Notes under the pieces: model-generated | What the model was told of the DNA's origin: nothing | What the model saw: only the letters and a program-made list of their open reading frames with translations | Databases searched by the model: none | Source: Lunularia cruciata | Taxonomy: Eukaryota > Streptophyta > Marchantiopsida > Lunulariales > Lunulariaceae | Assembly: GCA_948567375.1 (NCBI GenBank) | Contig: OX419757.1 | Coordinates: 12,524,001-12,588,000, forward strand | Reading direction: 5' to 3' | DNA length: 64,000 nucleotides | Translations under genes and position numbers: made by a program | Shown: positions 55,480 to 64,000 of the stretch, piece by piece | How the letters are laid out: the number at the start of each line of letters is the position of its first letter | Position numbering within the stretch: position 1 is the stretch's first letter

Positions 55480-58140
55480 GCTCGCTCGGATGATATCGAT
55501 TCAGTAAAGACGTTAAGATAGTTGCAACCCCAAACCTCAAAACTCTTCGAATTCTGAATTAGCTTTCTACCATATCGTCTTTCCTCCAGACAATTTTTCG
55601 TCGCTCACTCAGATGCCTAGTAAAGAAGTTAAGATGGCTGCAACGCTAGAGGTCACACCTCGTTGAATTCTGACTTGGGTTTCCACGGCTTTCTACGTCT
55701 TCCACCTCTCCTGACATATGTTTCTGTAAATTTTAGGTTTCGGGGAGGATCAGGTAAAGATGTGGAAGATGCTGAAGTCCTGATATCTCTTCAAGGACTC
55801 ACATCGATCTGTTCGCTTCAATTAGTTTCTACCCCGGGCTCTTGTAAGTTTGGATATCATATTTGATGTAAGATAACTCTTACACGCGAAAAGAACTGCA
55901 AGCGTTTTTCACCTGTTCACGCGAATGATATGCCGCTTTCACGCTTTGTTCTCGCACTCCCGTTAGGGTTTGCAGTTGGACCTTCGATTGTGACTTGCAC
56001 ACTTTACACGAACAAGTAAAGCAATTGCAAGTTGAGGGTTTCCACCGCGTCAAGTGTGCTCATCAAATTACTGTGGTGCATGCGTTGTCAACTTTTGTAC
56101 CGACTTCTGTCACACAATTTGCACAAGGTCAGTATCATGGCCTTTCGACCTTCTTAAAAGAAATTCAGTAGCGATATCAGACTAATCGTTCTCAGGGTTA
56201 GTATTCACTCGACTGCATTTAGCTCATTACGAGAAGCTCCTTTACTCCAACTTAATTTGTGTACCAAAATTTAAATTCTGGTATTTCAGTAAATACATTA
56301 CAAGAATGTCTCGCGCGCTTGCTGATTAGATTTACGTGGGATACACGTCTGATGTGGATTACGACGTTCTCGATTTTGTTTGGCCGGACTGTCGCGGGTT
56401 CTCGACTTTAGATCAGCTTGTATTTTAATTGATAAAATTTTATTTAGTTATTTATTTGAATAATTTTATTACAAAAATCTGAATTTTATGGAAAAATATT
56501 TTATAATTTTATTTTATAATTTTATATTTATTATTTTCTGTACTATACATATATAATTTTACCATATTATTAGAAATATATTTATAAAATCATAATATTT
56601 AAAATACTTAGATTTATTAAATTACCCCGAGGAGAAAGGTCTCTATCAATTTTATAAAGCTCTAAGGTTTATAAAATTGAGATCTAACGACTTTATAAAG
56701 TTCTAAGATTTATAATATTGAGGGGAGAACTTATCAAAGGAGCAGAAGGACTATCGTGTTGATTTCAAAGTAACTGAAGTAATAAATAAGAGAAGGTAAT
56801 TTCTATAAGAGAGTACAATAAAGATTCATTCTTCTCGAGTTGTGTTAGATGATCGTAGGAACCTTCTTATTTTTCAAAATGGAAATATGTACCCTTAATA
56901 GAGCCCATGGAGAGTTCCGTCAAACAAGGCACCAAGGAGGTATATTCAAGTGTTCCTCTATGTTATATGTTATGAAACTCCAGTTAGCATTTCAAGGTTT
57001 AATACAAGCACAAGCACTCGAATGAAATGCATATTGTATAGACCCAAAGCTACTTTACAAGTACATAAACACCATAAGCTACTTAATCATTTTGAGGTAA
57101 ATCTTTTCAAGGTTTATTTTTGTATATCTAGGAATAGATTGAGAAGGTAGAGTTTATAAACTTTTCAAAAAACTAAACTTGATTGTCTTTGACAAGAACA
57201 TAATCTCAACAAAAATTTGCATGCATTATGAAATCAGCAAAATTGAATATCACTCAACTTTAGTTCGATAAAAAATTCCATTAATCTACTGTTGATAAAA
57301 AAAAATCCATTAATCTACTGTTAATAAAAAACGATTGCACCAACCAAATTTAATGTGTATTTGCTTGCATTATTGATGTAGGGTTCTCCTATAAATAAGA
57401 TTGGATCAAATTGTATTAAACTTCTTGTTTGAATAAACCCCAAACAATAGCTCATCTTAGACAGAGGATGCTAGAAGCACTTGATACGGAGAGAACTTGC
57501 TATATGTAGTATGGTAAATAACAGCAAGGTGACTATAATAACACCAAGAAGATTGGTTCTCATAAGAAGAGGAGGTAGTAAAGCAAGCACTCTAATTTGA
57601 GTAAAAGTGCTTCTATTTCAAAAGTGTATATTTAGTTTATTCTAATCATATTATCACCTGCTAAGGTCCTTATGTATGATTAGGCTTCTTTTCTCAAACA
57701 AGATTCTCGATGAAGAAGTTGGAGGCTCATAAAAATTACATATTAAGACTAAATGCAGTTTTCTGCTTTTATTTGCTATGCATAATAAAAAAAAATACTC
57801 AAAAGAGAGAAGAAGTAAAATAAAAAACCCAGGAATAAATCCAGTAACATAATAGAAGATATGCTCAAAGAATAAATAAGGAGATGACATTCCCTCAATA
57901 GAGAACTATTATTTATTATAAAATATAATTTTTTATAATCTACATCTTTCTACATTTTGTAATATATTTTTGAATATATTCTATTTTAGTTACCATCTCA
58001 ATTTTTATTTTATTTCTACATAATTTGGCAAGGCTTACTAAAAATCATAAAAGTTACTCATGACATTACTAACTTTGAAGAGTTAATGAGCCTGATTCAA
58101 CAAATTTGAAAGTTTCATATATCTGATACTCAATTAGGTT
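55480..58140. other. Intergenic, with AT-rich tract
   Basis: This is the upstream region of the PYL gene, then AT-rich DNA (56430-56620 is nearly pure A/T). No gene or RNA is recognised. The phrase CCATTAATCTACTGTT is repeated at about 57278 and 57308. Confidence 0.45.
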
Positions 58141-58143
58141 CAT

Positions 58144-58214
58144 TTAGATAAGCCTCTCACATAGCTTGCAAGGTGCGTTAGAGGCTTATCTAAGATGGTT
58201 GCACACCTTGCAAG
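58144..58214. repeat. Two interleaved perfect inverted repeats
   Basis: Pair A is TTAGATAAGCCTCT (58144-58157) with its complement (58180-58193). Pair B is CTTGCAAGGTG (58165-58175) with its complement (58204-58214). The B left arm lies inside the A loop and the B right arm outside A, so the two stems interlock like a pseudoknot in RNA. No gene is nearby. Confidence 0.9.
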
Positions 58215-60099
58215 GTCTGCAATCATAATATCTAATGATCTTTCTTTAAACATTTTCACCTTGAACTAGACACTTAAAAAGTAGTTCAATGGGGCTTATT
58301 GAATCAATATTAACCCACTCTAAGCGCATTTTGAGTGATTCTTCAAAGCTTGCTATCAACTCTTGACTTTCTTAAAGATCAACAATGTTCAACAAGCCAA
58401 AGTTACATTATCTTAACCCGGGCATGATACTATTTTGATGCAAAATGAGCGCTTCACTATAAATAAAGTAAACATGTTCATCTCATATTATTCTAAGCTC
58501 TTTTGAGTTTAGATTAATCTTGATATCTTGAATATTGGATCATTGAGGCTACCAATGATATTTATCTTTTCGCAGTATGATTTATCGTAATATAAAATAA
58601 GAGTAGAGTTATATACAATAAGTCTACCATGCAGTTCTTCTCTTGCAATAGTCTCACTCGTTACAAAATGGAAAACAAAAGTTTGGTAGTTCTTTGTGTC
58701 CAAACTCTTGCACAAGTGTAAACTAAGCTAGTCAAGTTTCCATAGAAACTTGACATCCACTGCTTTTACTGAATACTGAGAATTTCATATGAGAAGTCCT
58801 AATAGTAAGCAACTCATAGAAAGTTTTTTTTTCTCGGGATTTACTTCCTTGTATAGCTTACTTTATTGCTAAATTTTTATATATTCAATGAAATTTGAAC
58901 CAATCCTCAAACAAAGCTTCAGTGGATTTATATTCTTATATAACTCATGTCATGGCCAAATTGTTGCATTAATTAGGTGATTACCATTGTACTTTTTGTA
59001 TACGTAAGATCTTAAAATGAAAAACCATGCAATCTTTCTGTTCGTATGTTCTCAAAGTTCTAATTTTCCCGCTAATAAATATCATTCTATCACAATGTAT
59101 CAAAAGAAGTTGTGGTAATTGGAGCACCTAGTTGTCCAATCTCCAAAAACCTTAGCAAGTAGGTTACTCAATATAACGTCACTCATTAGAGGTCAATGGC
59201 TATTGAAATATAATGAATTTACTTGACTAAACTAAACCTTTTTATAAATGGAAAATAAAACAAGCTACATATGACTTAAATATATTACTGCATTTTCTCC
59301 AGACTTTCTACTTTAGATGGGTGACCATTGTAGAAAGAACATATTAAACGAAAAGTTATATTGCTTATAAGTTTTAGTTTGGACAAGCTAAATAAAAGTT
59401 GAAATGAGAGGGCAATTTTTCCTTTTTTGCAATAGCAATTTTGTAACTTATATTCAAAGCATACTTTTAAATGACATAGAATAGTTAGAAGTTTGATTTC
59501 TATGAGCTAAATAAGAATTGAAATTACTGTCTTAACAAAAGATGATTTTGGTTTGAACTTGATAAAGTTATAAAAGAAATGATGAGATTGAGCATTTGAT
59601 AAAGAAATAACAAACGAATTGTTTATAAGAAAGTAAACCCCAATCAATGCTTTTAGATTTGAGTTTTAATCTTGCAGGAGATGGTTAATATTTTCAGAAT
59701 TACTTTGCACATTTATCACCTTTCACTCTTCATCTACCTAAATGAACCTCATTGGTTAATCTGTTAGGTGTTATCATTTTTCTGCATTATATTTCCTTTA
59801 TAATATCATTAAAAAAGTAATATTTTTATTAGTTGGTGAACAAAACTCATCCCTAAATCAAACATAATATTTCCCTCACTATTTAAACATCAACACCTAT
59901 TTAGGGTTTTTAATTTTACACAGGTATTCTTGTTGAAGGGTACCTTTGAAGACTATACTAAACAGGTTTACAATGTCTTCTATAAGCTAAAGCTCTATTG
60001 GGGCTTTGATGGGTTTCCATCTTTAGTGTTTTCTATGGGGTCACACTTTTCTCTATAACTAAAGAAAATGAAACCTGGAAGTACTATTTTCCCCTCATG
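58215..60099. other. AT-rich intergenic DNA with one tail copy
   Basis: No gene recognised. At 59995-60030 the plus strand reads CTCTATTGGGGC then TTTGATGGGTTTCC. That is the start and end of the 36.0-kb retroelement tail with the middle missing. Confidence 0.5.
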
Positions 60100-60900
60100 A
60101 GGTTCTCCATGGTAGCATTTTTCATTTTACTATATCTCATTATAAATAAATTCATTATTATATTTAAATGAATAATATTATAGGTAATCTAAATTTCATC
60201 ATAAAATTATTATTAGTGTATTCTAAAGGTAAATAAATTATTTTAAAAATAATTTAATAAATAAACCAATAATTTACAAATTAAATTATTTATTTGATAA
60301 ATAAACGCAATATATTATGGTACTAATTTTTTAATATAGAATTTTTTATGTTAAATATATTTAAAATTAATTATAATTATCTTAAAATATTTTAAACTTT
60401 AAATTTTATTTTAGGATTATGATTAAAATAAGATCATTTACGCATAATATCCAAACAGGGATATTTAAAACTATACAAATAAATTAAAAATAAAATTAAC
60501 TATTTTACTAGATTTTGAAAATATTTTATTTTTTATAAAAATAATTTAGATTATTTCTAAAAATACTGATAAATTAATCTTTAAAATGTTAATCACAGAA
60601 TTAAAATATCATATTGAATTTTGATATATTTTCATAAAATTAATTTTCATAAAAAGTATTTTTCTCTATATTTATCATTTTATTTTTTATTACATTTAAC
60701 ACTTATTTATATTAATCTAAATGTCCTACCCATCATGAAATATTTATTCTATTTACTTTTTTTAGTATTTTTAGTTAATATTTAATTTCATAAAATTATC
60801 TTAATTTTAAAATTTATTTTATTTTTTATTATTATCTAAAAACATTATTTATTTTTTATATTATTAATTTTTAATATCTCTTGTAATGAATAAAATTTAC
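60100..60900. other. Very AT-rich tract
   Basis: Almost exclusively A and T over 800 bp, with repeated TTATTT/AAATTA words and no coding potential. It separates the intergenic region from the LRR gene. Confidence 0.75.
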
Positions 60901-61490
60901 TATCACTTACAAAATATAATATACATCAAAGAAAATATACTTGTTATTATTTCTATAATAGCATTCTATCACAATTTAGTAACCTTAGCGCGGAATCGAA
61001 TGTTGGATTTTCTCTTCGCCTTCGCCTTATATTGCGGAATTCAAGCATTACTCCAGATTATTGCCACGTCGTCAATTCTACAGTAATCTCTTCGACTGAT
61101 CTTGCTATCATCAACAGCGCGATTGAAAAGAAGTGGTTACCAAACGCAAGACATCCCATGAATCACGCCATATGCACAAATTCATTGTAGACTCAGGAAA
61201 GAATGCACTGATCGTGAACATAATTTCTTACATCCTTGGAAGATGAAACACTACTCCGCCTCAACTTGTCCACATCTTTAATGTTAAATTGAGTCCAGTA
61301 ACATGGGCAGTAAACCCTAAGCCATCTCTGTAAATGATCGTTACTGATACAATCTCGATGTCTTTGGGTAAGTTATTCGCTCTATAGCTGAATCTACACT
61401 ACACACTGGATATCTTGCATGCGGACGGTCGTACAGTGAAAGAAGCTCGAGTTGCATTGCCGCTCATTTCAATTGATCTCCGTTGAGGAT
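60901..61490. other. 3' flank of the LRR gene
   Basis: No kinase, transmembrane or further LRR coding sequence is seen downstream of the LRR stop codon in any minus-strand frame. This supports the LRR protein ending where it appears to. Confidence 0.5.
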
Positions 61491-61491
61491 C

Positions 61492-62136
61492 TCAACTGCA
61501 GCTGGAGCCGCATGGCATTCCCAACAGATTGTTGCTGAAGCTCTTCGGCGGAAGTTTTGCGAAAGAACCTCCTGTAGGTCTGGGTCCACAAAGTTCATTG
61601 TTGGAAAAGTCTGCAGACTCTAAGTTAGGGAGCCCTGTGAGCTCCATCGGTATACCTCCACAGAAGTTGTTATCGTTAACCCTAAGGGAAACTAAAGAAG
61701 TCAGATTTTTGAGGGATTGTGGTAAGCTCCCTGTAAATTTGTTGGAGTAGAGGTCCAAGTTCACTAAATTCGCAAGGTTTCCCAACTCTGATGGCAGAAT
61801 GCCTTCTAAACTGTTATTGAAAAGCTCCAGGTTCTTCAAATTGCTTAGCCTTCCAATCTCCGGTGCTAGCGTTCCCGATATTCCTGTATACGCTAACTGG
61901 ACTCCTGTAACCTGACTGTCTTTGTCGCAAGTGATATGCAACCAGGTGCAAGGGTCTGGCAAAGTAGGATCCCAGCTGTGTAGTACATCGTTTGGGTCTA
62001 TGAAACTCATCCTCAGCCTTGTCAGCGCATCAATCTGAGACTCGCCGTTCACTGGAGTAACTTCCCTCTCCACGACCAGCATCAGGAAGCTCACCATGAT
62101 CATGAGCACAAATCTGCAGCTGAATAGTTTCTCCAT
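61492..62136 (-). CDS. Secreted SERK-ectodomain-like leucine-rich-repeat protein
   Basis: The 214-residue protein has a hydrophobic signal peptide (1 to about 31, 'FVLMIMVSFLMLVV'), an LRRNT_2 cap (34-71) with 'LHSWDPTLPDPCTWLHITC', and about five plant LRRs (76-190), such as 'LKNLELFNNSLEGILPSELG' and 'LVNLDLYSNKFTGSLPQSL'. The end is a Cys-containing tail ('MPCGSSCS'). This matches the N-terminal half of SERK co-receptors and the short LRR-only proteins related to them. It lacks the SERK Ser-Pro-Pro hinge, transmembrane segment and kinase. It is probably extracellular and may bind receptor kinases or act as a decoy or scaffold. The reading frame has no intron, although SERK genes split their LRRs between many exons. 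ATG at 62136 directly precedes the signal peptide. Confidence 0.92.
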   Translation of the reverse strand: MEKLFSCRFVLMIMVSFLMLVVEREVTPVNGESQIDALTRLRMSFIDPNDVLHSWDPTLPDPCTWLHITCDKDSQVTGVQLAYTGISGTLAPEIGRLSNLKNLELFNNSLEGILPSELGNLANLVNLDLYSNKFTGSLPQSLKNLTSLVSLRVNDNNFCGGIPMELTGLPNLESADFSNNELCGPRPTGGSFAKLPPKSFSNNLLGMPCGSSCS

Positions 62137-62199
62137 TGGTTGGCAGAATTCAAACCAGGAAAAAAAATGCCTCGATTGCTTGCTAATTGTGCGTTGCTA

Positions 62200-62760
62200 A
62201 AGCTTGTGACGACCTGTAAGCCGGAACGATTAGATTGAATCTGTATATTTGCGCTAACTAACCACCTGTGCAGCAGTAATGCTACTGTAGCTTGTCGACA
62301 ACCTATATTCCAGATTGATCAAGTGAGAATACACAAGCTTGTGCGACCTAAGCTGGCAACTCCAGCTTACATTCTCGAGTACAATTAACAATCTATAAAA
62401 CGTGACACTCTGCGTAAGTACTTACTGATAGTGCAGCTATAAAGATTGCCGACGACCTGTAAGCCAGAAAGATCAGAAGAAAAGATGGAAGCTCGATAAA
62501 ATCAACTCACTCTGCAGCGCTAAATCTTGCTGAAAATCTGCATGCCATGGCCAGACGAGAACTTGCGCGAAGAGAATATATAAGCTTCTGAAATTCACTT
62601 ATAGTGCAGCCGAAAGTCTTGTTGACGACTCGTAGCGAGACTGATGAGAAAACAAGGTATAATTTCGTGGAAATAATCCTGCAGCTTACCAAGGTTAGAC
62701 TGGACTTTACTTTCAATTGCAATAACGAGATATTGTGTGTGAGTAGGTGAGGCTGTCTCA
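62200..62760. repeat. Repeated module upstream of the LRR gene
   Basis: GACGACCTGTAAGCC occurs at 62208-62222 and 62451-62465, and a variant GACGACTCGTAGC at about 62624. The second and third are preceded by GTGCAGC. The modules lie in the 5' flank or 5' UTR of the LRR gene, 70-500 nt from its ATG, so they may be duplicated promoter or leader sequence. No transcription-factor site is asserted. Confidence 0.5.
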
Positions 62761-64000
62761 CAGCAGGTGAAATGATAAAGACTTTAATTGGCCGAGAGTA
62801 ATGTACAAATGCTCTTTAAAAACTCAGAACCAGATAAAAATGCTTTCACATCGTTTGCTTCCAAATCAACTGAATTTTGTCATGTTGGCTGGTGCTTTCA
62901 CACTAGACATCTCACTCTCGCCGTAGCCACAAGAGTTCCATCAACTAAGTATACCAGGTACTTCAACCCTGTCAGTGAAGTAGTTGTTCTTGCAAGTGTA
63001 CATATAATTCAGTACTTCCCAGGAGCTGCGGAGCTTCAGCCAACCACTCTAAAGTGAACTCTTCTTTGTAAAGTCATCCAATGGTAAGATTTGGATTCAC
63101 CGCACCTCGCACGCTATCAGAATATTTGGAGCTCTTAAAGGAATAAATTGCTACTGTAACTTGTTTTCAGTAGGTAGTGAAGCAGCTACAATTGATCATC
63201 GAACAATATGTCAATGTCATATCGACTTCAAGTACAGCGTCGGCAGCCATAGGATTTTCCTTACGTGTGATCTACATCCTTAGAAAATTATGTTCCACTT
63301 TATGGCAACTACAGTAGGTGCTTTGCCATGACAGGGCTATCCTAATCTCTGTTAGTTTGACATTCTTACGGAATGACCTGACCTCCTTTCATGGACAAAT
63401 TACGTATCAATCACGTTTCTGCTCTAAGATGATTCGATTCCAGTTTAGTCCACCAGAGGATAAATACTGCAGAACTATCCTCCAGTTAGTCGTCGCACCA
63501 GGGCAGAATGCTTTTAATCGTAACTCTTGGCAGGTGATGATATACAGACTTAGAAAGCAGTTTCCTCCTGAGCTGATCTGATGGATATATCTCATTCATA
63601 TTCGTCAGAGAATGGCAAATCACAGTCTGGCAGGGCCATGGCCAGTACTAGTCGGGCAGAACCTCGGCCTCTTGTGGAACCGCCCATGAGGTGACCATTT
63701 GAACTTTGGCCCAGCAACACAGTCTCCAGTTTCTGAGTGGGAACCGATGGGTAATTCACCAGTCGCTTTGGATTTGTACTTTAGTATCCAGATTACGTAC
63801 AGAGAATTTTACATCGAGCAGCTGTACATGTGATGATTTCTTGTTGCTATTCGCCAGCCTGTATCGGATGATAAATCACGAGATCTATACATTTCTCGAT
63901 CTTGTAGACAATGTCTGGAGGTAATTCTCCTACTCAGCTCATTCAACAATACTTCGTTTAAGCTTCAGGAACAAGGTCAAGCAAGAATGTCCTTGATCCA
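62761..64000. other. No recognisable gene
   Basis: Short open frames on both strands (up to 89 codons) have no recognisable domain. I see no RNA gene or repeat partner within the window. Confidence 0.45.

Noticed and set aside
60900-61490. Possible kinase part of a full SERK receptor downstream of the LRR gene
   Set aside because: No kinase motif (GxGxxG, HRD, DFG) is visible in any frame, and the LRR frame ends in a stop.

Overview
The window is nuclear DNA of a land plant, probably a seed-free lineage such as a bryophyte or lycophyte. The evidence is introns with GT..AG borders and phase-consistent joins, a plant abscisic-acid receptor (PYR/PYL family), a SERK-type leucine-rich-repeat ectodomain protein, a class 3 lipase with an EDS1/PAD4-like arrangement, and layers of decayed plant-type transposons. 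I cannot name the species from the sequence alone, and the seed-free placement is an inference.

Positions 1-20.9 kb are a transposon graveyard. They hold a Harbinger-like fragment, two decayed copies of one unrecognised element ORF (about 2.0-2.95 kb and 6.4-7.9 kb), three related LTR-like blocks, a Ty3/gypsy pol relic whose RT active site is lost (12.3-14.5 kb), an LTR-like block with its own TATA box, a structurally complete pogo/Tigger transposon with TIRs and a TA duplication (16746-18778), and a gag relic with a zinc knuckle. Positions 20.9-32.2 kb hold local duplications, near-perfect foldbacks, an NLR-type LRR pseudogene, an uncertain multi-exon gene, a coiled-coil element ORF with an LTR-like block, and a small gene relic.

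Positions 32-39 kb are AT-rich DNA and a 109-bp tandem array, followed by a non-LTR retrotransposon on the minus strand. That element has the order RT, Cys/His knuckle, restriction-like endonuclease. Its 3' tail (a GGGGCTTAGCCCC palindrome followed by a short conserved block) recurs at about six other places in the window. One of these (about 52.6-52.9 kb) appears fused to a tRNA-like head, as in a SINE.

Positions 40-64 kb are the genic part, and all four protein genes are on the minus strand: a multi-exon C2-domain protein (42249-40280), a four-exon class 3 lipase of roughly 1,000 residues (49677-46104), a single-ORF PYL-type ABA receptor (55472-54828), and an intronless secreted LRR protein (62136-61492). 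A tRNA-Arg(UCG) gene lies on the plus strand at 52054-52127. The lipase, PYL and LRR proteins fit stress and immune signalling in general. Plant genes are not in operons and I see no evidence that these act in one pathway. Everything else is intergenic or AT-rich DNA in which I recognise no gene.
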